Source: Agromyces protaetiae (GTDB lineage Bacteria; Actinomycetota; Actinomycetes; Actinomycetales; Microbacteriaceae). From it: 64,000 nucleotides of DNA. Positions within the stretch are counted from its first letter, which is position 1. Each line of letters opens with the position of its first letter. Of this stretch, positions 49,719 through 59,629 are shown piece by piece. Position numbers and translations under genes: made by a program. The notes below the pieces were generated by a model. The model saw only the letters and a list, made by a program, of their open reading frames with translations, was not told the origin of the DNA and searched no databases. Where the stretch lies: positions 744,001 to 808,000 of the forward strand of contig NZ_CP035491.1 of the NCBI RefSeq assembly GCF_004135405.1, read 5' to 3'.

Positions 49719-50278
49719 TGGTTCTTCTCATCCGTTTCTTGATCTTCGGCTAGCGCCCTCGCTTCGCGAAGAATGGTGGTGTACTCCTTCGCCGCGAGCC
49801 CGGGCTTCGGGTCGTACGGTTTCTCGTTCATGTCACGGATTCCGTAGAGCTTCTCTCCACTGTCTGGATCAATCGCGTGGCTCTGCCAGCCGACCGGGAA
49901 TCCGACCGATGCGCCCTTTCCCGCGAACCGGTTGATCTTTCCGCGGATACTGTCCGCGTCTCGAAGCCCCAGCCGCTCAACGATTTCGTGGGCGGAAACT
50001 AGTCCGGGCGACGCATCAATCCACATACTCCAAATCGTGCGCTCTGACGAAGTCAGCAGTTGCCACCATTGGGCACCTCTTGACACCAGGTCGCCGTCTT
50101 CCTGAGGCCGGCGCGGGCCGGATGCATCCGCCCTGCTGGGGCCTTGCGAATCTGCGCGAACCGGTCCATCAGCCCGAAGCTCGAGCCAGTCGGCGAACCA
50201 TCGAAAGAACTCGCCAACCCGCTCGGCCGGAACAGGGACGTTGATCTGTTCGGTCCGCCCACCTTGCTCTTGCGTCAT
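49715..50278 (-). CDS. Hypothetical protein of island with acid/Arg-rich linker
   Basis: The 187-residue protein starts INVPVPAERVGEFFRWFADW, has a polar linker (about 42-65), then a helical domain with WQLLTSSERTIWSMWIDASP and VSAHEIVERLGLRDADSIRG that looks like a winged-helix-type fold, and ends KPGLAAKEYTTILREARALA. I do not recognise the family with confidence. It leads a two-gene operon with the 105-residue gene. Upstream, an AT-rich region with ATCACAT/ATGTGAT arms (50290-50296, 50317-50323) lies next to the IS256 insertion. Confidence 0.55.
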   Translation of the reverse strand: MTQEQGGRTEQINVPVPAERVGEFFRWFADWLELRADGPVRADSQGPSRADASGPRRPQEDGDLVSRGAQWWQLLTSSERTIWSMWIDASPGLVSAHEIVERLGLRDADSIRGKINRFAGKGASVGFPVGWQSHAIDPDSGEKLYGIRDMNEKPYDPKPGLAAKEYTTILREARALAEDQETDEKNQ

Positions 50279-50289
50279 GCTCCGAATAT

Positions 50290-50323
50290 ATCACATGTAT
50301 CAACCTGGATTGGTATATGTGAT
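50290..50323. promoter_or_regulatory. AT-rich inverted repeat upstream of the hypothetical pair
   Basis: ATCACAT (50290-50296) and ATGTGAT (50317-50323) flank 20 bases, in one of the most AT-rich spots of the window. It could be the promoter/operator of the minus-strand pair and is only four bases from the IS target duplication. Confidence 0.45.
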
Positions 50324-50326
50324 TTG

Positions 50327-50335
50327 TTGAAGGCC
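50327..50335. repeat. 9-bp target-site duplication, left copy
   Basis: TTGAAGGCC is directly adjacent to the left end of the IS256-family element and is repeated exactly at 51750-51758. Confidence 0.85.
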
Positions 50336-51749
50336 GGTCAAGTCCCTGGTAATGGTGTAGCGCTCGATCCTTCGTGTTGTTGGGTTAGGCGCTGAGTTCG
50401 AGGATGCTGTCGGTCACCTCCTCGATGCGGGTGTCGGGGACGAGTGTGAGTCTGGACTTGGTGAGGATGTCGAGTCCGAGGTAGCGGCGGCCTTCGGCCC
50501 ATTCGTCGGTCTGCTCGGCCAGGACGGCGCCGACGAGGCGGATGATCGCGTCTCGGTTCGGGAAGATGCCCACGCTGTCGGTGCGGCGGCGGATCTCACG
50601 GTTGAGACGCTCGTTCGGGTTGTTGGACCAGATCTGCTGCCAGAGTGGCTCGGGGAATCCGGTGAACGCGAGGATGTCGGCCCGTGCAGTGTCGAGGTGC
50701 TCGAACGCGTCGGGGAGTTTCCCGTCGACGTAGTCCAGGAGTCGGTCGAACTGTGCGTTGACGGCGTCCTTGTCCGGTTGGTCGTAGACGGAGTGCAGCA
50801 TCGCTTTCACGGCCGGCCACATGCTCTTCGGTGTGACGGACATCAGGTTCGCGGCGTAGTGGGTGCGGCAGCGTTGCCAGGAAGCGCCGGGCAGGTTCGC
50901 GCTGATCGCCTCCACCAGCCCTTGGTGGGCGTCGCTGGTGACGAGGCGGACTCCGCCCAGGCCGCGGGCGACGAGGTCGGCGAAGAAGCTGTTCCACGCC
51001 GGCCCGGTCTCACTGGTCGCGACACGGAGGCCGAGGACTTCGCGGCGGCCGTCGGCGTTGACGCCGGTCGCGATCAGCACGACGGCGTTGATCACCCGCC
51101 CTCCTTCGCGGACCTTCATCGTGAGCGCGTCGGCGGCGACGAACGTGAACGGACCCGCCTCATCGAGGGGCCGGTGTCGGAACTGGTCGACGTGTTCGTC
51201 GAGGTCAGCGGCCATCCTGGACACTTGTGACTTGGACAGCGAGTGGATCCCGAGGCTCTTCACGAGCTTGTCCATCCGACGCGTGGACACGCCGGCGAGG
51301 TAGCAGTCCGCGACGACGGTGATCAGGGCGGACTCCGCGCGTTTGCGTCGCTCGAGGAGCCAGTCCGGGAAGTACGTGCCCGAACGGAGCTTCGGGACGG
51401 CGACGTCGATCGTGCCGACCCGGGTGTCGAGGTCGCGGTGCCGGTACCCGTTGCGCTGCGCCTGGCGGCCGGGACTGCGTTGGCCCCATTCGGCGCCGAC
51501 GACGGCATCCGCGTCGGCAGACAGGAGCGCGTTGATCATCGTCTGCAGCAGCGAGCGCATCAGATCCGGGGACGCGTCGGTCAGGGCTTCGCCGAGCAGG
51601 CCGGCAGGGTCGACAATATGAGGAGCGGTCATCGTGATGATGCCTTTCGAGTGGAGGTAAGAGACTTCTCGAAGGATCACACGGTGACCGCGTCTACGTC
51701 TTCAGCGACGAGCTCGGCCACCGCGCTACACCACTATGCGGGACGCAAC
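50336..51749 (-). mobile_element. IS256-family insertion sequence (1414 bp), complete
   Basis: The element holds one intact transposase gene. Its ends are imperfect inverted repeats: the left reads GGTCAAGTCCCTGG and then TAATGGTGTAGCGC, and the complement of the right end reads GTTGCGTCCCGC, then ATAGTGGTGTAGCGC; TGGTGTAGCGC and GTCCC are identical. A 9-bp duplication, TTGAAGGCC, flanks it on both sides. IS256-type elements normally make 8-9-bp duplications, so this looks like a recent, complete insertion. It sits between a minus-strand hypothetical operon and the SNF2 helicase gene and may alter expression of either. Confidence 0.9.
50385..51632 (-). CDS. IS256-family transposase
   Basis: The 415-residue mutator-type DDE transposase contains PKLRSGTYFPDWLLERRKRA, the first catalytic Asp region FTFVAADALTMKVREGGRVI, the second in RLVTSDAHQGLVEAISANLP with the C/H motif WQRCRTHYAANLM, and the Glu in IWSNNPNERLNREIRRRTDS. 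It cuts and pastes its own element. It is full length with no frameshift, so the element should be active. The ATG at 51632 follows GAAAGGCATC. Confidence 0.95.
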   Translation of the reverse strand: MTAPHIVDPAGLLGEALTDASPDLMRSLLQTMINALLSADADAVVGAEWGQRSPGRQAQRNGYRHRDLDTRVGTIDVAVPKLRSGTYFPDWLLERRKRAESALITVVADCYLAGVSTRRMDKLVKSLGIHSLSKSQVSRMAADLDEHVDQFRHRPLDEAGPFTFVAADALTMKVREGGRVINAVVLIATGVNADGRREVLGLRVATSETGPAWNSFFADLVARGLGGVRLVTSDAHQGLVEAISANLPGASWQRCRTHYAANLMSVTPKSMWPAVKAMLHSVYDQPDKDAVNAQFDRLLDYVDGKLPDAFEHLDTARADILAFTGFPEPLWQQIWSNNPNERLNREIRRRTDSVGIFPNRDAIIRLVGAVLAEQTDEWAEGRRYLGLDILTKSRLTLVPDTRIEEVTDSILELSA

Positions 51750-51758
51750 TTGAAGGCC
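51750..51758. repeat. 9-bp target-site duplication, right copy
   Basis: TTGAAGGCC directly follows the right end of the insertion sequence and equals the copy at 50327-50335. Confidence 0.85.
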
Positions 51759-51975
51759 AGTCGTGTGGTCGCATCGATGGCACCGCTATGGCCACGAGCT
51801 TTCGCGAACCGTCCTGCTACCCCTCGGCTCAAGGCTCATGCGACACAAGAGGGGCATCGACATCTCCCCGGAACTCGTCCACCCCACTTCGAGTGCCTCC
51901 ACTGCCCCCACCCAGCGACCTCAGGTACCGTCGAATCATCCCCGATCCCCATGCCGAGAACCTGAGTCCGCGCCC

Positions 51976-54624
51976 ATGAACCGTGAAGAGCTCGACCAGC
52001 TGCGGGCGACCGTCACCGAGGTCACCGCATGGTCGCGCCACGCTGCGCTCATCATCGCCGACCGAGCAAACGTCCAGACGGGTTCAGATGACGCATTCAC
52101 CCGTCTGCGCCAATCGATCGTCGGTGTCGATCGCAAGGGAGAGCGGCAGTGGAACGTGCTTCCGCTGGGGCAAAGCCGGGCGGCCGACCTCGGACTCGTC
52201 GCGCGCGCGACCCAGCTTCCCCAGCTGGCGGCGAGCGAAGAACACGCGCTGAACGCTCTCTACACTTCCGTGCCGGATGCGCTTCTCAAGGTGCGCTCAC
52301 TTCTTGGGGTCCGTCGCATCTTCAGCGGAGGAAAGGCCAAGGACGAGGGCGCCGCATCCGCCCGATATCTCGCCGAGTTCCGTTCGTGGGGACACTCGGT
52401 CGGCGTCCCGCAGTCGCTCGTACGCATCGATGACAGCGTACGAGGACACAGTTCGGTTCAACCGTTCTCGGCGCTCGAGCCGTGGGTTGGATTCTCGGCA
52501 CGTCTCAGCAAGACCCCCCTTAGCCTTCTCCCCGGTGCTGCGGTGGCCGGCTTGTCCGCGGCTGTCGATCTGATCAACCGGACACTGACCCTCGAGGACG
52601 ATAATCGCCGACGGGCCGTCGACGCCGGGACCGCTCTTCGACGTGCAGAGACCGATCGACTCGTCGCCGATATGCCGATCGACAGGCTCAAGGACGCCAC
52701 GCGTGAACGAATTCGTACCAACCTCCTATCGCAGGCCGGGTTACGCACTGTCCAGGATGTCTTCACGTACTCGTCGCACCTGGAGGCGATTCCAGGCATC
52801 GGCGCGACGAGCGCACACCGAATCAAGGGAGCGGCTCGCGCGATCTGGCAGGCGACCTTCGAGGAAATGCCAGTGCGCATCGATATTCAGAACCCGAGCG
52901 CGGAGACCCGAAAGCTCGTTGAACAGCTGAGATCGTGGGACGCGACCCGGAAGACGAAGAACGCGACCGCGGATCTCGCGCACGCGGCGGCGCTGACTCC
53001 CTTGGCAAAGGCGCTTCCGTCAGATCTTGCGAGCCTGGTCGTGATGGATGCCGGCTCCGACCACGCTGACTTCATTGCTGCTGTCGAGGCCGTCAAGAAT
53101 CGGGCAGGACTCATCGGTGGGCTGGCCCCTCAGCGAGGTTCCGCCACAGCATGGGATGACTTTCTCGCACGCCCGGCGGACTACTTCGCCATGTTGCACG
53201 AACTCGGCTTCCTTGTTGAAGACGAGGACGCGGTTGCCGGTGGCCTTCCCGAAGAGATCGTCGAAGCAGTGCGCGGGTTCGAGCTCGACGCCAGCCACCT
53301 CACAGCCTCGCTCCGCGGGTACCAAAGCTTCGGTGCACGGTTCGCACTCGTTCAGCGGAAGGTCATCATCGGCGACGAGATGGGCCTCGGCAAGACCGTC
53401 GAGGCACTTGCAGTCTTCGCTCACCTGCGAGCGAAGGGCGCGCACCACGGCATCGTCGTCTGCCCGGCCGCGGTCGTCACGAACTGGATGCGCGAAATCC
53501 AGTCCAAGTCGACGCTACGTGCGCACAGACTCCACGGGGTGGGACGAGACGGCGAACTCCGATCGTGGGTGCGGAACGGCGGGATCGCCGTGACGACCTA
53601 CGAGTCGTTGGCGTGGCTCGAGGCCCGCCAGGCATCGGTCGAAGAACTCGCTTGCGTCGTCTTCGACGAGGCTCACTACATCAAAAACCCTGGCGCACTC
53701 CGGTCGGCCCGGAGCAAGGCCTTGATCGAATCGGCGGAGCGGGCGGTGCTCCTGAGCGGTACGCCACTCGAGAACCGGGTCGAAGAGTTCAGGAATCTCG
53801 TCAGCTACCTCCGCCCTGATCTCATTGTGGATGCCACTGATCTGCGCCCGAGACTGTTCCGGCAGCAGGTGGCGCCGGCGTACCTTCGGCGCAATCAGGA
53901 AGACGTGCTCACCGAGCTTCCCGACCTCGTCGAAGTCGATGAGTGGTTGCCGATGTCGTCCACGGATTCTTCGCGCTACCGCGACGCCGTGTATGCCGGG
54001 AACTTCCAGGCGATGCGGCAAGCGACCATGCTCACGGGCAGGGACTCCGAGAAGATTGCGCGACTGACCGAGATCGTTCGCGAAGCCGAAGACAACGACC
54101 GCAAGGTCATCGTGTTCTCGAACTTCCTGAATGTCCTCGACGCGGTCACGGCGGCACTCCCCGGCCGTGTGTTCGGTCCGCTCACCGGAGGTGTGCCTGC
54201 TGCGAAACGCCAGAACCTCGTCGATGAGTTCTCCGCCGCGCAGGGTGGCGCAGTCCTCGTAGCCCAGATCCTCGCCGGCGGCGTCGGGCTCAACATCCAA
54301 GCGGCTTCCGTTGTCGTGATCTGCGAGCCGCAACTCAAGCCGACCACAGAGTGGCAGGCAATCGCTCGTGCTCATCGCATGGGTCAGCTTCAATCCGTCC
54401 AGGTGCACCGGCTGCTCTCTGAGGAAGGCGTCGACGCACGAGTCACTCAGATCCTCGCGCGCAAGAAGGCGCTGTTCGCCGACTTCGCCGCAGTGAGCGA
54501 GACGGCAGCTGCCGCACCCGAAGCATTCGACGTCTCCGAAGCTGAACTGGTCAGAGAAGTCCTAGAAGCTGAACGTCAGCGTCTGTTCCCTGGGATCCCG
54601 GCGTTGGACGAACGAGTCGGCTAA
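51976..54624 (+). CDS. SNF2-type DEAD-like helicase with helix-hairpin-helix motif
   Basis: The 882-residue protein has an N-terminal helical region with no known domain, a helix-hairpin-helix DNA-binding motif near 271 (LEAIPGIGATSAHRIKGAAR), and a SNF2 ATPase: VIIGDEMGLGKTVEALAVFA near 464, GIVVCPAAVVTNWMREI, CVVFDEAHYIKNPGA near 561, VLLSGTPLENRVEEF, and the C-terminal lobe with VIVFSNFLNVLDAVTAALPG and EWQAIARAHRMGQLQSVQVH. It should translocate on double-stranded DNA. It is convergent with the DUF499 gene, which suggests a role in the same defence locus, as SNF2 helicases occur in DISARM-like systems. The ATG at 51976 has a weak ribosome binding site; a longer in-frame extension starts four bases after the IS duplication. 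Confidence 0.87.
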   Translation: MNREELDQLRATVTEVTAWSRHAALIIADRANVQTGSDDAFTRLRQSIVGVDRKGERQWNVLPLGQSRAADLGLVARATQLPQLAASEEHALNALYTSVPDALLKVRSLLGVRRIFSGGKAKDEGAASARYLAEFRSWGHSVGVPQSLVRIDDSVRGHSSVQPFSALEPWVGFSARLSKTPLSLLPGAAVAGLSAAVDLINRTLTLEDDNRRRAVDAGTALRRAETDRLVADMPIDRLKDATRERIRTNLLSQAGLRTVQDVFTYSSHLEAIPGIGATSAHRIKGAARAIWQATFEEMPVRIDIQNPSAETRKLVEQLRSWDATRKTKNATADLAHAAALTPLAKALPSDLASLVVMDAGSDHADFIAAVEAVKNRAGLIGGLAPQRGSATAWDDFLARPADYFAMLHELGFLVEDEDAVAGGLPEEIVEAVRGFELDASHLTASLRGYQSFGARFALVQRKVIIGDEMGLGKTVEALAVFAHLRAKGAHHGIVVCPAAVVTNWMREIQSKSTLRAHRLHGVGRDGELRSWVRNGGIAVTTYESLAWLEARQASVEELACVVFDEAHYIKNPGALRSARSKALIESAERAVLLSGTPLENRVEEFRNLVSYLRPDLIVDATDLRPRLFRQQVAPAYLRRNQEDVLTELPDLVEVDEWLPMSSTDSSRYRDAVYAGNFQAMRQATMLTGRDSEKIARLTEIVREAEDNDRKVIVFSNFLNVLDAVTAALPGRVFGPLTGGVPAAKRQNLVDEFSAAQGGAVLVAQILAGGVGLNIQAASVVVICEPQLKPTTEWQAIARAHRMGQLQSVQVHRLLSEEGVDARVTQILARKKALFADFAAVSETAAAAPEAFDVSEAELVREVLEAERQRLFPGIPALDERVG

Positions 54625-54665
54625 CGACCACGAAACACCCCTGGCAGTCGAGTGGTTTCCTTCCG

Positions 54666-57600
54666 TCACTCTGACTCGAACTCGTTGGTGGTGAACTTCA
54701 GCGTGGTGGCGTTCTCGCGGATGGTGCGGAGCTGCTGCTCGGTGAAGCCGTCGGGATGAACGGCGTCGACGGAGATCGAGATGCTGAGCTTCGCGCCGGA
54801 TGCGGCGAGGTTGGCGAGTACCTCTGTGGCGATCTTGGCAAAGTCGGCCGAGTACCGTTCCGCGCTGATCGGTGCGCTGCCGACGTAGCGGGTCGCCGCA
54901 GCCTTCTTCGCGGGTGCTGGGGCGGGCGTTGCCACTCCCCCAGCGAGGAGTACGCTGCGGTCGCCCCGGCTGCTGGATCGCCCGAGCTGGGCTCGGGCAC
55001 ACTGCTAGTCGCGATCGTGGCCACGTCCTCGGCACGCTGTGCTTCGGCCTGGGCAGGCTTGACGATGAGGGTGGCGTCGGTGACGGGCGCACGCCCGGTG
55101 TCGCCTGGCAGCCAGAGTCCGCTGTAACGACCGGTGGCCTCGTCGTAGCCGTCCGCGAGGGCGAAGCTCTCGCTCTGCCAAAGCAGCGGCTGGTTGTCGA
55201 TCGCATCGATCAGCACCTCGCGGGAGCGCAGCCGCGGCATGTACGGGTACTGCCCGTACAGACTCCAGAGGTCGCCGACGGCGATGTGCCCTGCCGACCA
55301 CGCGACCGGAATCTTGATGTCGAGCGCAAGGCGGATCGAGCGGGCCGCGTGCTGGGTGGAGTACGCGCCCGCGCTGCCGAGCTTCTTAGCGACGCGCTCG
55401 GCGAGGGTCCCCGCCTGCCCGTCAGCCTTGACCTCCTCCAGCTCGAACGGCGAGCCGGGATCGGGCGCGACGGGGTTGAGCACCCACTGGTAGGTCAGCG
55501 CGAGCCGGTCGTCGACGGTGCGGCCGAACTGGTCGCGCTTGTCGGTGGCCTGTGCGAGCTGCTGCGGTGTGAGGTTCAGCTCGTTCGCCTTCTCCGCGAT
55601 CTCCTTCCACGCCAGGAAGGAGCGTGCGGCCTGGTCGAGTTCAGCCAGGCGCTCCTCGTCAGGCGCGAGGAACACCACCATGTTGCGGTTCGCGCGGTTC
55701 GCGGTGCCCCGCCGCTCGGTCGCGGCTCGCGCGAAGTCATGCGCGGGCGAGTCGCCCTTCTTGCGGCGGTGCGGGAACTTCGGATGCAGGATGACGAGCC
55801 GGGCCTGGTCGGTGTCGGGAATGTCGCCCGAGTCGGTCGGGCCGACGTGCACACCCGCGAAGTCCGAACGGGCGCGCTCCTCGCCGCGCAGCCGCCTCAC
55901 GATCTCGGCCCACACGTCCTCGGGGTGCAGCGCGTCGGCGGCGTCCTTCGCACGACGGGTGATGTTGGCCTGGGTGTCATACCAGTGCTTGCCCGCTGAC
56001 GAGTAGTAATAGGTCGTGCGGTCGCCGAGCTGGGTCAACGCGGAGTGGAAGTTGCCGACGACGTCGCCGGGCACCGCGGTGCCAATGAATACCCGCTGCG
56101 TGTCGATACCCTTGTGCGCGGTGCCGATGGTCGGTGCCGCGCCGAAGAACACGGTGCGGGCCAGTCGCTTGGTGACCGACCGCTGGCCCAGCACCGGCTT
56201 GTCGCTGTCTATGCGAGCGGGCTCGGAGTTCGTGCCGTCCACGTCAGCGTCGATGACGGCCTTCCACGAGTCCTGGAGGTACTGCGTCAGCTCGGCGTTC
56301 ACCGAGGCGACCGCCAGCGGGATCGAGCCGGGGAGGATGAGTGGTCCCTGGTCTTCGCCGACCCACAGCGCGTGGATCACGGCGTTCATCAGACGCAGCA
56401 CGCCGCGGGTGCGCTGGAACCGCTCCAGCGAGGACCAATCCTCGTAGAGCCGGTCGAACAGCTCGGGATGCAGCGGATACGTCTGCTGGATGCGCCGCCC
56501 GTACTGCGGGTCGCGGGCCTCCTTGGGGAACTCCCCCGCGTTGGCCTGGTAGAAGTCGCTGAACGCCTTCGCGGTCGCCGCGATCTGCGCGAGCGCCTGC
56601 GCGTCCTCCGACTCGAACAGGCGCTGCTTCACGATCCGGTACGCCTCGTCGCTCGAAGCCGGACGCCACTGGTCGGCCACCCGGCGCACGACGTTCTGAA
56701 GCCGCTTCAGCGCCTCCATGCCGTTCGACCCGCCGACCTCCTCGGCCGCGCCCGCGACCTCGCCGCTGTCGTCGCCGTCGTGCGAGGCAGGGATCGAGAT
56801 GGCCAGCAGCACGCCGGGGATCGACTTCGCCGCCTCGGTCAGCGACTGCGCGAACGTGAACTGCGTGTCGAACGTGCCGCCCGCGAGATCCTCACGGCCG
56901 TAGAGCTGCCGCGCGTAGGCGACCCACTCGTCAATCAGGATCACCGCTGGCGCGTACTTCGACAGCAGCACATGCAGGTCACCGCCCGGATTGGTGCGCT
57001 TCTCGTCGTGCTCCCGCACGATCTCATACGCCTCGCGCCCGCCGAGCTGCCAGGCCAGCTCGCCCCACAGCGTGTTCACGCGAGTGCTGTCGTCCTTCGT
57101 CTCGCCCTGCGGCGCGAAGTGGTTGCCGACGAGCGCAACCCGGCTCGCGGTGACACCCTCCGTCGGGTAGCCGTTGGCCGTCAGCAGCTCCTGCGCCTCC
57201 TGCGGGAACTTGGCGAGCGGCAGACCGCCGGCCAGGTGCCACAGCGCGAGCATCGAGTGCGACTTGCCGCCACCGAAGTTCGTCTGGAGGTTCACCGCGG
57301 GCGAGGCGTTCGTGTCCCCGGCCAGCCGCTTCACCGCGCGGCCGATCAGGTCGCGCAGGCCCTCCGTGAGATAGGTTCGGGCGAAGAACTGCGCCGGATC
57401 GGAATACTCCCCGCTCGTCGCCCCCGGGTCGCGGGCAACCTTATAGAGGTCGGCAGCGAACTCGCTGGACTGGAAGTTGCCCGTCGCCACCTCGTCGCGC
57501 GGCTTCAGCACCTGCCGCCACGGGGCCAGCCCCGAAGCGCCGGGCACCACGGTCGAGGACTTCAGCGCCCGCGTGTCCTGCTTGCCCGTGGCGATTCGCC

Positions 57601-58036
57601 GCAGGTCGAGGCGGATCGCGTCCACCTTGTCTGCCGCATACGCCTGTCCCACCGCGGCGAGCAGCAGCCGGGCGTAGTCGAGCGCACGCAGCGCCGCATC
57701 GTCATCGAAGGAGGCGTTGTGCGCCCACTGGTTCCGAGTCTCGCGCAGCAGGCTCGCATACGCCTCGTGCTCACGGGTGACGGTGCCCTTGAACGGGTAC
57801 CAGCCCTTCTTCACGCGGCCCGTCAACCCCTCGGTGAGCATCCGAAGCTGCACGGCAGGGTCTTCCCGGCTGTATGCCTTGCCGGTGATGCCCTTTTCCT
57901 CGTCGGCGAGCTTGACGACCAGCGCCCAATCGGAGTCCCCGATCTGCGGCTCCAGCACCTCCGCAATGAACGGGTCGAGCGCCTCCGCGAGGATCTCGAA
58001 CATCCGCCCAATGCGGTCACGATTTGATGTCGCCAC
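54666..58036 (-). CDS. HEPN/Swt1-DUF499 ATPase, C-terminus frameshifted
   Basis: The protein has an N-terminal Swt1-type HEPN-like domain with an R-X4-H motif (RETRNQWAHN, Arg101/His106), then a large P-loop domain: AVNLQTNFGGGKSHSMLALW (Walker A), SKYAPAVILIDEWVAYARQL (Walker B), as in DUF499 proteins of anti-phage loci. The main frame runs off-domain after about residue 1030; the true C-terminus (ATRYVGSAPISAERYSADFA, AKLSISISVDAVHPDGFTEQ, RENATTLKFTTNEFESE) is in the next frame. One more C in the run at 54937-54941 restores one product of about 1123 residues. The GTG start overlaps the stop of the upstream gene (TAGTG). It is probably the motor/sensor of the defence operon. Confidence 0.85.
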
Positions 58037-59619
58037 TAGAAGTCCTCCTGACTTCCCAGGCTACCGGGGGCCTGCGACAGCGGCGTGGTCGATGACGCTT
58101 CGGGCGAGTTCGAGGACACATCAGATGACGTATTGGGGAGCGATTCGCCCAGCGCGGCGATGACAGGAAGCGATTCGAACGCCGACTTGAGGATGGGGTT
58201 CTCGCCCAGCATGAATCCGTCGATCCAGTTCCGTGCCTCAATGACGTTCGTCGGCAGCACAAGAGTCGCTGCTTTGCCGATGAACCCGGGCCAGTCCACA
58301 CCAGCCAGCGTCACGAACTGCTCTATGAAGTCGACCCCGACGATGCTGACCGGGACGTTGGCTTGGGTCATCTGAGCGCGGATGTAGACCTCGTTGGCGA
58401 AGTCGAAGTTGCCGAGCGTCACCACGAGTCCGATCAGCGGACGATCCGCAGGGATGGATGACAGCTCCAGTTGTCCATCCCTGATGAGCTGGACGGTCTT
58501 GTTGATCTGCTCGATGCCCTTGTTGAGCCGCTGGTGCGCGTCGCCGAACCCATCGAGACCTTCGCGCACTGCCGCCGTCGGGACGGAGTTCTTGCACTCA
58601 ATCAGGATCACTGCCTCTGGGAGCACCACGAACCAGTCGATGGTCTTCTTCGCGTTGCGACCGTCCTGATAGACGATCTCGGGGATCACCTCAGCGTGCT
58701 CGATGAGTCGTAGCTGGCGTCCGACATACTGCTCAAAGAGCTGCCCAGCGTCGTCGGTGAACCGCTGCCCCCAGCGTTCGAGACCCGAGTACAGGACTCC
58801 CTGCACGGACGTTCGCAGCTCAATCATCTGCACGCACGGGGCAATCCACTCGCCTGGCACGATTCCGCCGACCAGCGGCCGCGCCACGAGAGGGTTGTAG
58901 GCGAACGGCTCGCGGACGAACCGCTCGTTCGGCGTCCCGCCTGGCGCATCGACCGCAGCCCGCCGAGCGGTCTTGAAGACGTCGATCTCCGTGAGGAACT
59001 GCGCCTCGGTCACCGCGCTGAAGACCTCGATCCCGCCCATGTCATCGACAACGGAGAGCATTCGCTCGTCCCACGGGAACGGGTACCGGCTTCCGCGCAG
59101 CGCCGCCGCCCAGAGACAGAACCCGATGGAAACGAATCGGGCAACCGATGCTCCCAGCAGATCGTCGTCCCATCCGTCGACCATGACACGCGGCGCATAG
59201 CCGTCAGGGAAGTCGGTCTCCGCGTAGAGCGCCACCGGCCGGGATAGCTCGGCGAGGCCTGCCCGCTGATGTGGGGCCTGTTGCGAGACGTAGCGAGATA
59301 GTCCGCGGGCGAGATCGTCAATGCCATTCAGCAGTCCCGGCTGCACAAGGTGCATGAAGCGGTTGCAGATCAACTCCACGTCGGCGTAGGTAGGCCTCCT
59401 ACCACCGCTGGTGCCTCGGCAGACGAGGACTGCGGCGGTTCCCGCGACGGTCCATGGCAGCACGTTCTTCACTCGACCGTTCGAAAGAAGCGTCTCGCCA
59501 TTCCAAGTCCGAGACGCCTGGTAGAGCAGCCAAAGGAGCTGGTCTCGATCATATCGGCGGCACAGCGAAATGAACTCCTGGTAGGTCACAGGGGTCAACT
59601 CGTCGCTGTGTCTCGGCAT
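58036..59619 (-). CDS. PD-(D/E)XK-type nuclease-like protein of the defence operon
   Basis: The 527-residue protein is unrecognised in its N-terminal 280 residues. Its C-terminal part has a restriction-endonuclease-like core: Glu296 in AGQLFEQYVGRQLRLIEHAE, Asp328 in KKTIDWFVVLPE and Glu341/Lys343 in AVILIECKNSVPTAAVREGL. A Ser/Pro-rich tail follows. It likely cuts DNA or supports cutting within the system. It lies 10 bases after the DUF1156 gene and overlaps the start of the DUF499 gene by three bases, so the three are one operon. Confidence 0.75.
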   Translation of the reverse strand: MPRHSDELTPVTYQEFISLCRRYDRDQLLWLLYQASRTWNGETLLSNGRVKNVLPWTVAGTAAVLVCRGTSGGRRPTYADVELICNRFMHLVQPGLLNGIDDLARGLSRYVSQQAPHQRAGLAELSRPVALYAETDFPDGYAPRVMVDGWDDDLLGASVARFVSIGFCLWAAALRGSRYPFPWDERMLSVVDDMGGIEVFSAVTEAQFLTEIDVFKTARRAAVDAPGGTPNERFVREPFAYNPLVARPLVGGIVPGEWIAPCVQMIELRTSVQGVLYSGLERWGQRFTDDAGQLFEQYVGRQLRLIEHAEVIPEIVYQDGRNAKKTIDWFVVLPEAVILIECKNSVPTAAVREGLDGFGDAHQRLNKGIEQINKTVQLIRDGQLELSSIPADRPLIGLVVTLGNFDFANEVYIRAQMTQANVPVSIVGVDFIEQFVTLAGVDWPGFIGKAATLVLPTNVIEARNWIDGFMLGENPILKSAFESLPVIAALGESLPNTSSDVSSNSPEASSTTPLSQAPGSLGSQEDF

Positions 59620-59629
59620 CGCGCGAGCG

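Noticed and set aside
51763..51975. N-terminal extension of the SNF2 protein
   Set aside because: The 71 residues are low-complexity and start directly at the IS duplication; the ATG at 51976 begins the structured part.
54666..54935. Separate 89-residue gene downstream of the DUF499 gene
   Set aside because: Its sequence looks like the missing C-terminus of the same protein, so a frameshift explains it better than a separate gene.
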